Shown in pieces: positions 1 to 14,366 of a DNA stretch of 64,000 bases. Source of the DNA: Takifugu bimaculatus. Lineage: Eukaryota; Chordata; Actinopteri; Tetraodontiformes; Tetraodontidae. The stretch covers positions 1,647,946 to 1,711,945 of the forward strand of contig CP034984.1 of assembly GCA_004026145.2 (NCBI GenBank), read 5' to 3'. Every line of letters begins with the position of its first letter. Position 1 is the first letter of the stretch. The position numbers and the translations under genes were made by a program. The notes beneath the pieces are model-generated. The model was not told the DNA's origin, did no database searches, and saw only the letters and a list, made by a program, of their open reading frames with translations.

Positions 1-60
1 GCCCTCGGCCTGACCGGGCTCCACGGCCGCCGCGGCGACCGGCGGCTTTTCATGGACTGA
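1..60 (+). other. Possible last codons of an upstream gene (uncertain)
   Basis: The first 60 bases are GC-rich and open in frame 1, ending in a TGA at 58-60 with final residues RRLFMD. The following sequence drops sharply in GC and looks like 3' UTR or intergenic DNA. Sixty bases are too few to identify a family, so this may be chance. Confidence 0.2.
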
Positions 61-2728
61 AGGCAGCCTATGACATGAGCTGTGTCCTAAAGCAAACAAA
101 ACCCGTCAAGACTGAGAGATTGCTGTATTGATTTCACTGCGAAGCCGCACAGACAAAACAAGAGAGAGGGAGAGAGAAAAAAATGCTACCGTGCCGTCAA
201 AGACATCCAGGCCAGTTCAGAACGGTGAGAACAATAGATGGAGAGTGCGGCTCCGGGCTCAAGACTGTATTTTAGTGGATATTGGTTTTCACATCTCCAT
301 TTTTAACATCTCTAATTAATGAAGTTAATTCCAGCCGGTTTGTCATTGTTCTTTTCAGAATGACCCTTTTGGGGAAACAGTGACATCATGTCACAGCAGT
401 GAAACAAGTGATTCGTCTCAGTCCTTCAGATCGATTCTGATCTATTATCTGTGTTCGCTATCATGCACTTGTCTTCTTTTAATCTCTGCCAGCCACTGGC
501 CGGATCTCCTATGGGTGCTCCACTTTCTAACACACGTTCCAGTTTGGACTCTGTAACACATCACAGCCCCGTTAGCTGTGACCATTACAGATGTGGTGAT
601 GTCATGTTCTGGAGGCTGCGGCCAGTGGAAGATGATTCTGGATGTGTTCCTGGTGAGGTCATGAAGCAGAGCATGTGTGAGGGAAGCTCCAGAGTTGCTC
701 CATGAGCTGCATTAGCCGCGAGGCTAACATTTTTTCTCCTCCTCTCCTGACATCACCTCACCCTCTCACCAAGGTCGGCGGCCGGCGTTTGTGACCGCGC
801 ATTAATTGGAGTGAATAAGTGAATTAAAAAGGTGAACGTCCGTGCACTATCACGGTTTCCCTTCTGCTTACGTTGATTTATTACTGTCGGGTAAGCAAGC
901 TTAGATGCTAATCATCCGTTGCTTGCAGATGCATTTCTACCGAGCTCGCCTGCTTTCTTGCAGACTGGAAGGCCTTGAACTGTCAGTGTCTTCCCCCTGG
1001 AGCTCCTGGAACACACAGTATCAACTTTCTGGTTCAGCAGCTTTGATAATAATCTGACCTCACCTGTTTGGCCGACTCAGGGAGTCGTGATTTCCATCCC
1101 GTGCTCTGAGAGTCAGTATTCATCCCGCTGCCTTTCCCTTCTAGAAGGATATTTTGTGACACTCCTCCTCCTCTAAAGCCGTCGCCTCTGAAGCTGCTTT
1201 GTCCTGGACAGAGGCCATTTTTCTTTTCTTTTTTTCCTTCTTCACAAATCACTGCCAATTAACATTAAAAGCTGGCAATGGGTGGCACCTCTGTTTTCAT
1301 TACCGTCCCTCAATGAAGAACAGCCACCCAAACACGCGGTAACAATGCGTTTAAAGGTCACCTTGACGTGGTGACAAGCCGGCGACTCGTGTGAATACGG
1401 GCGAAAACAGGAGCCGCCTGAAAAGTGTACCTAAAGGCTGTGTACATTAAAGAGAACTTTCATGAAATAATGATACGCTCCAGAAGGTGGTACTTTTATT
1501 TCCTCTGATTTATTCATCGTGGCATTTCAGAGAACGTGTGTACAGCTGCCAGACCTGAAGTAGGTTACCTCTGCTCCTACACTTAATACACCGTGAAAGT
1601 CTGGGCCACATCTGGTTCTCTTTCAGCCTCCATTCCTGCCTGCAGGCTGTTTCCTTACCCCGCCTGGTACACTGTGTTTTACAGCCCCGACAAGGAGGTC
1701 TGCAAGTGCATTTACTCCTGCTTTTATGACACTCCTGTCCTCGTCTTTAATCAAATAGTAATAATACGATGAATTTATTGTTTGGAATTAAGAACGGTGA
1801 CATGACACTGGTGCAGCCTTTTTGCAAACAAAGTCAAAATCAATTGAGGTATAGATCATTTAGGTTATGTCATATGTCTCTGCTCTTGAAAGCAAATTGG
1901 GACTTATTTTAAATAAAGAGGCATCAGACATCAGATGGGAGACGACGAAAGAGGGATTCAGACTTTTTACAATGCTTTACTAGTCTAACTCCCATGAACC
2001 CTTGTGATCCAACTGTGATAAATGAGAGTGTAAGTTAGATTTCTTTACATCTATTTAGAAACCCTATGTGATAATGACGCTATTATAATTATTTTTTCAT
2101 TAATGGAACGTCTTACCTCACTGACACAGCCGAGCTTCGACGTGTGCTCGTTGCCCCTCATCTCTGCAGACAGCGAGCAGCCTGCCTATCTAATTCCTGT
2201 TCTCGGGTCACAGCCAACACATGTCTCAGATGCCCCGATCGGTCCTCGGTGCTGCTGAGCCGTCGCCATGACGACGCTTTCCCTCCCCTTCCTGCCCTGG
2301 AATGTGCCAAGGAGCGCCCCCCTGGCAGCTCCTAAATGGTGTTTCCAGTCTGCCACACTGTTCCCACCATGATTAATTACCATCCTGATGGAATGTGAAG
2401 GATCCTGAAATGTCACGCCGATGACACGGGCCCATCAGCGCGGTCTGCCAGGGAGGAGCTCATGGCACATCTGGAAGGACGGAGCGAAAAAAAGAGAAAA
2501 ACCTTATTAAAATGGCTGTTATCTCAAATCTTATTCCAAGATAACTGCCCGGGTTGGATTAGCTTGACTTTTCCACCTTCTCTGCTAGCTTCAGTCACTC
2601 CCCAGGTCTTGGTTTCATACCGATGTTGCCTCGTTATTGATTGAATCAATTTAAATTCCACTTAAAGTCCAATTATTTCATCATACAATGCTAGAGAAGC
2701 AAGACTTTCACTCCAAGTCAGGCCCTGG

Positions 2729-2807
2729 GCTTTTGTAAAGCGCCTGGAGACAATTATGATTGTAACAGATGCTATTAAATAAAGATAAATTGAATTGAAT
2801 TGAATTT
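2729..2807 (+). repeat. 3' tail of a teleost non-LTR retroelement
   Basis: The segment has the form TTTTGTAAAGCGCCTGGAGA, then an AT-rich stretch, TATTAAATAAAGATAAA and a short (ATTGA)n run. This combination is a familiar 3' end of fish LINE or LINE-mobilised elements, which are usually 5'-truncated. No coding part is present. The exact family cannot be named from this fragment. Confidence 0.6.
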
Positions 2808-3396
2808 AACTCAACAATCAATATTCAGTGGCAGCGAGAGACTGGTAAAACTCTGCTGTATTATTAATTATCACTGATCCATTTCTATACTGAGCGCTCC
2901 TTTCATTCAGGCTGTCAGCGGCAGGCATTAAAATTTCATGTAGCGGCGTTTTAGGTTGAAGATGTGTGCATGTTTAATCCACTGGTTTTGGTTAAAAACA
3001 GTAGAGGAAGGTAGTGCTTGATGAAAAACACAAATGACATACCAAATTTCCCTGATGAATTGGTCCATTTACTGAAATAAATTGAATTGATGCAAAGGAT
3101 CCCACAGGAGCAGAAAATTGTTCAGCTATGGATGAAAACCCTTTCAGAGCCGAAGCACCTCGGAGCCGCCAAGATTATTAGTATTATGCATAAGGCTTGT
3201 AAAGATGTGCTGACAGCCCGTGTTTATCCCTCTTAATAATGGCTGGTTGTCGATTTTTCTCCCTCCCTGAGTTAAATTTTTTGCTAATTAACTTGGGGCA
3301 AAAAGAGGAACAAATGCAATTATTTAAATAGAGACTCTGATTGTATTTTTTATTGTATGAGCGAAGCACTCGTTGGGATCTCAATTAGGATGATAA

Positions 3397-3422
3397 CCCC
3401 CCCCCCCCCCCCCCCACCCCCC
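3397..3422. repeat. Poly-C tract
   Basis: Twenty-six bases are all C except one A. Length in such homopolymers is unreliable in most assemblies. Confidence 0.9.
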
Positions 3423-6400
3423 ATTTCAGGTGGGCAGATGCTAACTGTGCTAACTGCTCTCCACTTACTTTAGTCCCGCCGATGTGGCCTGTTTTTTTAA
3501 GCTTGCTAAAAGAAGCGTGCGTTTACCTGCCAACATATATCTGTCAGATGGACAAGAAGCCGGCTGCAGGATGTACAGAGGCTGTATATTTTTAACCAGA
3601 CTTGACCTGATTGTCCAATGCTGCGCTCGCCCCTCGCTGACCTGCTGCTGATGCCGCCACGGAGGATGTGGGAGGTCAGTTATATCTAAATTCCATCAAG
3701 ATGAGGTAGCTGAATGGGTCAATAGCTGTGAGGCAGAGCTGCTCCGCTCTCCTCTCATTTCAATACTAAACCAACATAATCCATTAAAAAAAATGGGTTC
3801 GTTTGTGTTTGTTTGTTTTTCAAGAGGTAAAAAGCACCTCTTGAATCTTGCATTTTAATCCATCTCGCTTCAAACCTCCTCCCCACATCAAAGATGGTCG
3901 AAGTCAGACAGTTACCCACGGACCAGAACGGCCAGTTTACCGCAGGCGCACTCCGGCAGAGCGATAATTTGCCGTCACGGCGGCGACCCCGCTGCACTTT
4001 TGTGCTTTTGAGACACTGATTAGCAAGGTCGCGCAGAAAGCAGCCACGGCGGAGACGGCGTTAGCTGAGCACGGGGATGATTTCTGATTCATCTACAAAA
4101 GACAGGAGGCAGAGTCGCGTCCCGTCTTCCTTTGTGAGCTTCTGTTGTTGTGACTGAGCAGTTTTGATTTGTTTTTATCGCTGTGGCTTCTTCGTGCTTT
4201 CTGTTGGTGGACAGACAAACTCTAGTCGCTCTCCGATTCCGACGCCAGCCGTCGAACGCCGGCGCTTTGGATCCAGTTGAGCCGAGAGGAAACCTGAAGA
4301 AGTTAATGGGGGATTTCACCTCCCGTGAGGAAACTGGTGGTTCGCCGCCCCAGTGACTCGTGCTCGGATCAATGCTTGTTAATCTTTCCGCGTGGGACCT
4401 GGATGTGCTTTTTAAGGGGTTGAGGAAGTGCTGACCCAAGTCAGGCGCGTCTTTCTAGGTCATTTCTGGGTTTTCTGAGTTTGGACACCGCAGCAGTTCT
4501 GCTCCGTGTGATTGTCCAGCTGTGCACAGGTTCAAATCCTGGAACAGCTGCTGAAATGCTTAAAACTGTCTTAATAAAGGGAACTGGGAACTAGCCAGCT
4601 GGCTAGCTTGTTAATGGCAAAATCCATCTTAAATCCACAATTCAATACAGTCTTAGATGAAAAAGAAGTAAAACTGATCCCATTTGAGGATTCTTGTATG
4701 TCCACACATCTGAACATCTCCTCTGAGTATTTATCAGGAATGAAGGAGTTTGTGACAAAGAAAAGTCTCCATTTATTATTCTCTCTTCTTTTCTGACCGC
4801 TGCTATCTTCCAGACAGGGGAAAGGTTAATTTGGCAGACTCCTGACCCTGACAATGTTATTTGGGCCCTTTATGCTTTCACACACAACCTGCGCGCGACA
4901 GAAATATTGAACAGTGCTTAAGAAATGTTTAAAGGCTGCAAGAAACGTCACAAACGCAAGAAAATGTATCTGGATTTGCAGAAGTAGTTGGCTGTAGTAC
5001 ACATGCCGGGCCAGAGGGTGGAGCTGTAACTTGTTCAATCTGCAAAACAACCTGCATGGCAGCCTTGCTACGATCCTTATTACGTCGTTTGGCTGAAGGA
5101 TGAGTTGTTTTCAGGCTAATTTTTTAACTATAAAGCAGCAAATTGTTGAGAGAATATATACAGAGAGCTTTGCTAACGGGGTGGGGGGGGGGCTGTTTTT
5201 CGGGGAATGACCCCTTCAATCACGAACACAGCTGGGTTTTGACAAATTTGCACTTCGCACTTTTCTGTATTTGTTTTCAGACTGCGAAAACACCCGCAGA
5301 GGGCGGAAGCGGCGGGGGGGGGATTTCAATTTTTAGCTTTTCCATGTGGGCAGAGCCGCGCGGCGGATCCTGGGGTGCCAATAAACCACCTGGGAAGGCG
5401 GGAGCAGACCTCGGCGCCGCTGCGAAAAACATTCGAGGGAGCGATTCCCTCTCAAGTGGAGTCATGAAAGTGTGTTGCAATATTTTAATGAACCTGCGTT
5501 TATGAGCCCCGCGCAATTCAGCCACCCACACGAGCGTTCCAGAGCTAATACACCGTTGTAATGAATTATAACCAGCGCTCTTATAAGCAGATCACATGAC
5601 AAACATTATAACAGCGTTTTTTTCAGTCCCACTAATATTGTCAGGTCCCCTGGGGGGGGGGGGTTACCATATATGACATTGTAGCTTCAGAGCGAGAGGA
5701 GACTCAGCAGAGCGAACGGCACGAAAGGCGCCATCACAAGTTATCGCTTTTCTGAACCCGAGTAATTCGGGTTCACCTTCAGAGCGACACCGCTTGAATA
5801 ACTAAAAGCAGTTTGTGGAGTTTAGCACCCGTCATCCGTCTGTGCCACTCAGCGCTGCGTTCTGAGGACGCAGACAGCGATGGCAGACATAACCTGCACA
5901 AAAAAGGTTAAATCAAGAGCACTTAGCGACATGAGGCTAATCCAGGCTGGCACCGGCGCATAAGATGTATAAACATTTATGTAAGAAGGAGCTCATAACG
6001 CAGAGCTGTAATTCTTTACACCGGGACAAAAGCATCAGTGCTTTTAAGGAGCCATAAATATGGCAGAAGGACCTCTTCATCTTTTGCTTTTCCAAATTAA
6101 ATTCCAGCAGTTTACGGTGAAATACTCGAAAACGTCTCGCTGCTTTCATCAGGCCAGCAAAATAAAAGCAATCAAAGCCATATTTCAGGATGACGCAGGT
6201 GCCCCTGCTGCTCCATCACCCAAGTTTAAGAGTTCACCCCCCTAAAAAAAGAAAGAAAGTTGCGGTTGAGACTTTTTAATAATTCAGATCTCGTCTGGGG
6301 AGTCTCGACTGGCGGCGATCACTCCCGCTGCCGTCTGGGGATCCAGAACAGGGCGCCTGAGTTTGACGTGCTGGCAGATGGCGGCCCGGGTTATAAAACA

Positions 6401-9400
6401 ACACCTGACGTTCCTGACGGATAAAGAGGCGTCGTGAAACCGGCGGCTGCGCATGGGAGCGCTTCATCATGAAAATCCTCACGCTTTGCTCTCATTTCCA
6501 CCTCTGCTCAATGGTATTCCACTATTATCCCCACGGTTGAAGCGCAGTTCAGCATCTTGTGCTGCCAAACAAGCGTTGGCGACTGGTTCGCCTGCATACA
6601 GGCGTTGGAACACGCAGCCGTCTGCACGAATTCCCAGATGTGGAGACGGAAGAAGTTTCAACGCTGCAAACAGATTCAGCCAGAGTTGAAATTCCCATCT
6701 TTTTCTCCACTTTCTCCTGAAGAAGCCGCATCTGTGCAGCCTCCGCGGCGTTTACCTGCCTCTGTGTAAGCCATACGTCTGTCGGATGCACCGTATCTAC
6801 TGATGAATCGTTAAGTCCTCGGATGGGTGAAACGTCAACCTTCACCCTGAAGATGCAAGAGCAATTTCCGATCCGGTATCAGTCCAGGGCTCTTTGACAT
6901 GAACCCTTGAGGCGTTTCCACACAAGCTGAAGTCTTCTTTTAAATCCTTTATATACATTACGGCTGCAGGTGTGGGACTGTGCTGCCTGCATCATAGTTT
7001 AGATCACAGATGAATATAACTACATAGAGAGTAATGACAACTGCCTTATTTCTCATTAGGATAAAGTGCGGCTGCAACTATACGATACTTGTTACTGTAT
7101 GCTGATGAAGAGAGGGAAATTTACATTTCGGCAGTCTGCTGCAGCCTCTATCCACAGAATCGATTCGAGAGAAGATTTATGGTTTTCCAATTAATCTGCC
7201 CAACTTTCTGCAAAAACCTCTGTAAGCAAAGAAGAGAGAGAAACAATGAAGGATGAGGATAAGTAAACAGTCTCCCCGTGACTGTGTGAACAGTTTTAGC
7301 CCGTGGCGGCAAACTGAGGTGGTTTAATATTTGATGATTAGCTCTGAGTCCAGGAACAAACACTGCCAATCTGTACGTGTGAACTGATTATATTCATCAC
7401 TGCCATGTTTATTCTGCTCTTTACGAGTATTTTGAGGAGCTATTTTAAGCCACTTCTGTCCACTAAATGACTCAGTTGGACCACCCCACCCCCCCACCCC
7501 CCACTATGGATCTCATAACATGAAGGGCATCAGCTGGAGTTTGGAGTCACAGGAGAGCCAAAGGCACCATAAACATCCTAAAACTGGCCATCATGCAAAG
7601 CATCTTTTACTTTGACACGATGGCTGACTTCATTTGGAGTCCGATACCGTCAGGGGATGATTACAAAGTGGTGTTTGTGAACGACTAGGGGGCAGATTCA
7701 GCGATTAAACCCCCAGCGGCTGCTCCGCCTGCCTGCACAAGAGTCACGGAGCTTTACATGTGGGGATGCAAATGTCTGATGTGTTTGTGCAACTGCGCCC
7801 AGCGTGTCTGAGAGTCTGTTTGTGTTCAGGATAAATGCAGCACGTCTGCGTTTCCTCTTTTCATCCTGTCATTTTCAAATGAGAAGTCCCATTAAATTCC
7901 TCCCGGCGTTCCATATGTTAATGTCCGCCTCGTGGCTGCGGGTCTCACCCTGAATTCCTGACAGGCGCTATTTCCAGTAATTAGGATGGAGCCGGCTCCC
8001 AGGGACTCTGACTTTTACCTCGTAAAGGTAAAAAGATCCCTCACGTTTGCTGAATCTGGCTGCACGAAACCAGGAAGAAAACCGTGTTATTTCGAGAGTC
8101 GTTTCTGTCGATGTGCTTAACTAATCAGGTCCAAACACTGACTTTAATCCGGTTGTGTGGGTTTGTTGTGGGTGCCAACAAGCTTCCCAATGTTCTTGAA
8201 CCGTCCGTCTTTAGGCAGGGTAACACAGGAACGTGTTCTTGGCCACATCGGAAGCAACACGGCAGGTTGTGCCTCTGTCATGGCCTTCGTTAGCACTGCT
8301 AATGTGTACTGGCTATAAATTAAGCGTGACTTCATGCCAGAATAGTCCAGAACAGGATTCTGCGGAAGCAAAGAAAATGCAGAGCAATTTCACACCCTCA
8401 TTTAGGTTGTTTACTTTAATAGTGTACTTCTGAAAGCGGACCAGAACTGAAAATGGAAAAACATCCCCATTAGGCTTTAGCCTGACCAAATATTAGTGTC
8501 CTACGTCTCGTTGGTGGACTTCCTGGACCTAAAGGACAGGTCATTTGTATTCACACTGTTAACAAACTGCATCAGGTTTCACCTGGAGACAAATTGATAC
8601 CAAAGACTCACTTGTTTGGTCCGCACCAGATGTCCCATTAGACTTCCTACCTGCCAAAGCGGGGGAAAAAAACCCATTCCTGGACCAAACAGCTCCGGTG
8701 TGAAATGCTCCGTGGATGACCAGACCTGAAGCTGGTTTCCCTTGAGCTGATTGGGGGAAGATGAAGGTGTGAGCGTCCTGTCAAAATAAAAGCCTGGATT
8801 TGTTCCGTTGATGATGTAAAATATCGTAAAATACTCTGTGTACGAGACAAGTTCTTCCTCTCCGCCTGTGACTGTATTTGTGTCCTTCCTCAGCGTGACA
8901 GACGAAGGTTTTGCATACGGATCTGTCGCATCCCGCCAAGTGACAGCGAAAGGTCAACTGCAGAGCATCCTGGACAGGATGCAGTACTGAAAGGCTGCCA
9001 TGACCTTCAGGCACCGGCGTTCTGGGAAGAGGAGATCGGGGGGTAATTGAAACACGCTGCCGTGATTAGTGGAGGGTTTTATTTGTGACTTCATGTTAGT
9101 GAAAGGTCACAACAGAGCCGGGGTCGTTTGTTTGATCCGGTGCTCATGTATTATGTAGAGCACATGTCAACGGCGGCGGAACTCTCCCGAGCCGGACGCG
9201 CCTTCCGGTTGATTTTTCGGAAAAATGTTTGTTATGAATGAGGGCCAAATATAGTTGCAGGGAGTCATCAATCATCCCCGGACGTTTGGCAAATGTTCTC
9301 CTGCCCTTTGTGGCGTCACATTTTCGAGGATCAATAGTTCGCGGCTCCCTCTTTATCGTCAGATAATTTCCCGTCATTCTCCGGGTATCATTCAATCGCC

Positions 9401-12011
9401 CCGCGAGAGCAACAGACGGAAAACAAGGTCAACGTACGTCGCAGGAACTTCCATTAATCAGATGGATTAAAAACTCCGCAGAGGCGGGCGAAGGCGTTTT
9501 TTATGCTTCTCAAGGAGGCGCCGCATAAAACCAGAACATTAAATAGGAGTAAATTAATTTTATTAAGAAATTGGTTGCATTAGCAACAAATTTAGCACAC
9601 TGTATGTTGTTTTAACAACGAATCGCGTATATGAACAGGATAATACATACAGATCATCAATCACGTGGGACAGATATGTGAAACCAAGAGGAAAACAGAG
9701 ACGTCTGGTGAGCTGCCAGGTCTCGTCTGAGGAACAGCCATGTGAGTCAGAAAGAGGGAGAAAAAAATAAATAAATTGGTAAATATCAAGCATGGTGGGT
9801 GATAATTCACACCGGGGCTCCAATCCAGCTCCTGCTGGGCGGGGGACGGAACCCTGACAGCAAAGAGAGGACGCCGAGCTCCAACGACGGGGGATGCGAC
9901 CTTAAGACTTGGGTGTCCAGAAACACCTTTAAAAGAAAGACCAGACATCAGTGGCGTTAATGTTGTCGCCATTCACATAACAGAAGATTCCTTTTATTTC
10001 CGACTGGTGAAACCTCCGTAGAAATCAAATCCTAGTCGAGACCAACTGCAACAGCAGGCCGGCTCGGCTGCATCGGCGCTGACATGCGGGGTAATTGCCC
10101 TGCTCCGCCGCTGAAATGTCACGGCTGTTCTCATCCCAGGTGGGCTATTCCGTCAACTAATAAATGCCAGTGCCCCTTCCTCAGTGCCACAGCGGCGTGG
10201 CATAATATCATAAATATCAGCGCGTGACACACACCTCACCACAGACGTAATTAGCGGCGCTTATCAAGATGCAATTTTCTGACTGCTAATTCGCTGTGAG
10301 GGTGGTGTTTTCCTGCTCTTTACAATCAGACAGCTTTAAGGGGATTAAAGGAATTGTAAATAAGGCTTGTCTCCATTTGCTCTTCTAACCATGTTCCACT
10401 GTGTTCCGGTGACAAGGCTATTAAATCAATTCATGGGTATTCAAAAACGGGCTTAAGTAAGTAAATACACCGCCAAGCTACTTTTAATAGACCTTCTTCC
10501 CGTCTCTGTATCACAGTGTGCTTGGGCAGAGATATAAGATAGAACTAAGCTAATGCTACGCTCCTTTGTGAGCGAATTAGAAATGCATTAATTCCAGAAT
10601 TCCCAGTCAATCTCCTGTAAGACGTCCCCTTTTTTTTTCCCCCTCCACGTGCAGGGAAAAAACTGTCTCCGACACAGACGACAGTTTGGCTTTAATTTCA
10701 GCCGGCAATTACTAAAACCTTATCTCATTTATATGGTAATAACACCTCTGATGTCAGCTCCGGCAGCGCGGATCAGGAGCTAAGCAGGGGTGGCCTTTAG
10801 TGGCCGGGGGCTCGTTGGCTTCATTGTCCTGCCTGACTGCACTTACTGACAAAGTGAGGTCATTGACGGAGCAGATCAGGCAACACCATCGTGTGGATGT
10901 GTGTGTGGGGGGGCAGATTCAGGCGTAAGGAGGGTTAATTTTCTTTCAAATCCAGTTAGCATGAGCAGCATGAGCTCCAGGTGTAGAAGCAGGATCAGGT
11001 GGTTGCAGGAACTAGCAGTCTGGAACTCCCCTGAGGACCTCCTTCCCTTTGGACCAATGGTCCAGGTCTCTTCACGCCACCAGGAAGAACTGGGGAGGGA
11101 TTCAACCACTAAGTATGCTAGTTTGACCAAACTTGACCCATGACCCCCAGGCAGCAAACAGGTATTCTGTATCTGTCCAGGAGTTCAAAAGGACGTACCG
11201 TCATCAAAGATAAAAACCTGGACAAAGACAAACCTGTTGGGGTTTTGTATTTATAAGATATTTTTCAATATTTTTAAGAGGTTTGTTTTTACCAATGACT
11301 CGTCCTCTGGCTCTCCCTCCTGACTGGAGAAGGTTGACCCATTAATAAAACACGCAAAAACAGCAGTACAAACTTTTTTGGAGAACAGTTTGTTATTAAA
11401 AACAGGCGGAGGTTTTAAAAATCTCCCGTATCTTCTGTCAGACGGGACGCTTTCGCCTGTATTTCCTGTTCTTGCAGGCAATTCTAAAACCTTCCAGGGT
11501 TGTTTTTTTTTTTTCTCCTTCCACGATGGATCAGCGGCTCCACGTGAGCATCTGAATATTGACCCAAGGCAAGCATGTCCAGGGTGGACTCCGAGGTGTG
11601 ATTAATGCTTAGAGGTCGGCCAGAGGTCAGTGGGAACATCTGCACACACGAGCAGTGAGAGTGGTGAAGTGGCCTAAACGTCTGAAAAGTGTGAAAACTC
11701 TCAAAGTGGAAAATGATGAATTATCCCAAGTATCCGATCGCAGGTTTCTCTTGTCGTCAGAGCTTTCAGGCCAAGAATAAATTGGTCCTCTCCTGAGCAT
11801 CGAGAGCCTTCTCAGATGGCGGACAGAGATTTGATTCTTCTTTTCTGCATGTTGAGGAATCAGACGGCTCTCCTACAAAAGCAGCATAAGGACATTAATG
11901 AGAAGCACACTATTGATTTCCTATGAAAACACCGCTGCTTTGGTGAATTCCCTTAACCTTGGCTGCTGTGAACCCGAGGCTGTTCAATTCAATTTTTCTT
12001 TGGTGGGTTTC

Positions 12012-12046
12012 ATCTCTCTCCCTCTCTCTCTCTCTCTCGCTCTCTC
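12012..12046. repeat. CT-rich microsatellite
   Basis: This is a run of CT dinucleotides interrupted by single C or G bases. It is a simple repeat with no coding capacity of note. Confidence 0.85.
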
Positions 12047-13875
12047 AAAAGAGGGAATTTCATTAACTCTTAACTCCTGTGTTTGCCGTCTGTTGTTCCA
12101 TCCCTTGTTGTCGGCACAGTCACGCTGGTTTTCCCTCTGAACGCCTCGCCGTCACTGACCGTTTGGTACCGCCGCCTCTCTCGCTCCGGGATTGAGGCTA
12201 ATTTGGGATCAAGGGTCGAAGGGGAACCGTGAGCATCCTCGAGCGGGTCGGCGAGGTAACAGGTCAACAGGTGGAACGTTGATTGAAAGTAGCTCTGAAT
12301 GTCGTGGTTGTTGTAAATGCTGCTCATAATCTATGTTAGAGAGACTGAGGCCGCCACAAAATCAGACATAAACGTGCGGCTGCCTTTTTGTTGCAGTTCA
12401 GATTTGCCGTCCTTTCCAATGAAAATACCCATAATTCACCTGGACTAAACTGCTCCACGACCTCTGAGATATTTGCCCCCCCCACTCCCGCTCAGAAGAA
12501 GCGCTTCCATGACTCGGCCCTTCTGCCTGACCTCATCTTCTGTTTAAAACCAGCCGGCATCCCTGCAAGAGATTTTGATTTGGCCGTTTTCATCCAAGAT
12601 TCCAGGATGGCTTCCGTAGAGAACAATAGGAGAATATCTTTGGATCTTCTGGATCCTCCTTGTTTATTCTGGTCGTGATGCACCGAGCAGCAAATAGACA
12701 GAAGGAGATGCTGCCAGGGCCGTTCAGGGGAGTTTTATCAGACATTATCACCCATTCAGTCCTAATACAAACTTATCAGGTGAAAACATTTCCTTCCTTT
12801 TTATTCTACCTTTATTTCCGACCCCGTGGGAAGCTTATCTCGCTCGTTGCGAGCCCGTCTGGATAGTTGAGGCTGCAGGACGGCGAGAACCTGTAAACTC
12901 CTGATGTAAACTAGGTCGGTGCAGAGAGGGAGAGGTGCTGCTGCGAGCGCTGAATTATTCAGCCCGGACCGCCGAGCTCTGATAACAACAGCCAGAGGAA
13001 GCCCGTCGGCTCCGGAGGATCATACTGAACAGCCCACATTCACTCTTTCATTCTGAATCTGGCCAAAACAAAATAAAATCTCCCCGCAGCCTCTACTGTA
13101 TGGTGTCCTGGTCCATGGCGCCATTACAGGCTGATTTGGTCTGTCTGATAAGTCTGATAAGGAAAACGGTGATTGAAGGAAGACGTGTTGAACTCTGGTT
13201 CCCCTCCTCTTTGATCAGCGCCGCCGCCATCTGTCAGCGCGTTTGCTGCTGTCTTATTATGTGCAGAGCTGGTTAAAATCAGCCTCTTTTGAGTGGTGGA
13301 GGGAGGGCATCCATTTTCACCAAAGCAATAATTGAATAAATAAAAAAATGTCCCGCTGACAGATCCAAGTGGGTTGGAAGCCATCGCAGACATAAATCTT
13401 CAGGTCAGATATGGCAGACTTGCTTACTGGGTGTCATTTGTCAAGAACTGGGCACGTTATTCCCCCATGAGCCCTTGAGGTTCCGTAGTTCCATCTCTGT
13501 GGTTGTGTGCAAAGGGTTAAAGTTGTGCATGGAACCTCGGCGAGGATTTCCAGTTATTTCACCATGTGTTGATTAGAGGGAGCGTTGAACCAATAATGGA
13601 GCCGTAATCACGTTTGGGTAGATTCCGTCTTATCGGTCAGAAGGCAACCGGCGTTGTCGGAACAGGATGGTGGCGTGCCAACATCTGCTGTTTGCAAGTG
13701 AACTTTAGCTGTCACAAGACTGAGCGGAGCGGACATTTACCAGAATAGAAAGCAAACGTTCCCCGTTTATGATCAAGAAATACTGTATAAAATAAATGTG
13801 ATGTCACAAGAACTAAGGAAAAGGATGGTGATCAGTTAATTATGTTGAATCTCCTTGAAAAATATTATTTATAAC

Positions 13876-14280
13876 ATATCATCATGCAGGGCGGCACGGT
13901 GGTGTGGTGGTTAGCACTGTTGCCTCACAGCAAGAAGGCCCCGGGTTCGATCCCCAGTTGGGACTGATTGGGGACTTTCTGTATGGAGTTTGCATGTTCT
14001 CCCTGTGCCTGCGTGGGTTCTCTCCGGGTACTCCGGCTTCCTCCCACAGTCCAAAGACATGCATGATTGGGGATTAGGCTAATTGGAAACTCTAAGTTGC
14101 CCGTAGGTGTGAGAGTGAATGGTTGTGTGTCTGTATGTGTTAGCCCTGCGATTGACTGGCGACCAATCCAGGGTGTACCCTGCCTCCGCCCATTGTGCTG
14201 GGATAGGCTCCAGCCCCCCCGCGACCCTCAGTGGAGGAACAAGCGGTAGAAAATGAGTGAGTGAGTGATATCATCATGCA
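13876..14280 (+). mobile_element. tRNA-derived SINE (DANA/V-SINE type) with 13-bp target-site duplications
   Basis: The element occupies about 13889-14267. The 5' head is tRNA-like: an A-box-like segment near GTGGTGGTTAGCAC and a good B box GGTTCGATCCC near 13944. The middle carries the well-known fish SINE core including GTCCAAAGACATGCATG, and the 3' end is a (GAGT)n-type tail. The 13-base word ATATCATCATGCA occurs immediately before (13876-13888) and after (14268-14280), a perfect target-site duplication, so insertion was probably recent. The order of parts matches DANA and other vertebrate V-SINEs, mobilised in trans by a partner LINE. It lies in gene-free DNA and interrupts nothing recognisable. 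Confidence 0.88.
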
Positions 14281-14308
14281 TAAAACAGTACTAAGCATAT
14301 ATACTGTA

Positions 14309-14366
14309 AACACACACACACACATATGTATATATACATACACACACACACACATATATATATATA
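14309..14366. repeat. CA/TA microsatellite
   Basis: Alternating (CA)n and (TA)n blocks, with a second short (CA)n at 14427-14442, directly downstream of the SINE. Confidence 0.9.

Larger units (their letters stand above)
61..13875. other. Long interval without a recognisable gene
   Basis: Every open frame here is short (about 120 codons or fewer), lacks family resemblance and lacks paired splice sites keeping a frame. The stretch has scattered TAATTA/ATTAATTA homeodomain-like words (for example near 2370, 2860 and 3287), a CT-rich tract near 12.01-12.05 kb, poly-C and poly-G runs, and one LINE-like tail. It could hold distal enhancers of a neighbouring gene; nothing in the sequence alone proves that. 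Confidence 0.6.

Noticed and set aside
4089..4439. 116-codon minus-strand frame in the left flank
   Set aside because: Low-information composition, no domain, no neighbouring exons and no conserved motif.
4526..4540. GGTTCAAATCC, a possible tRNA B box
   Set aside because: No A box at the right distance and no cloverleaf pairing of the surrounding 75 bases.
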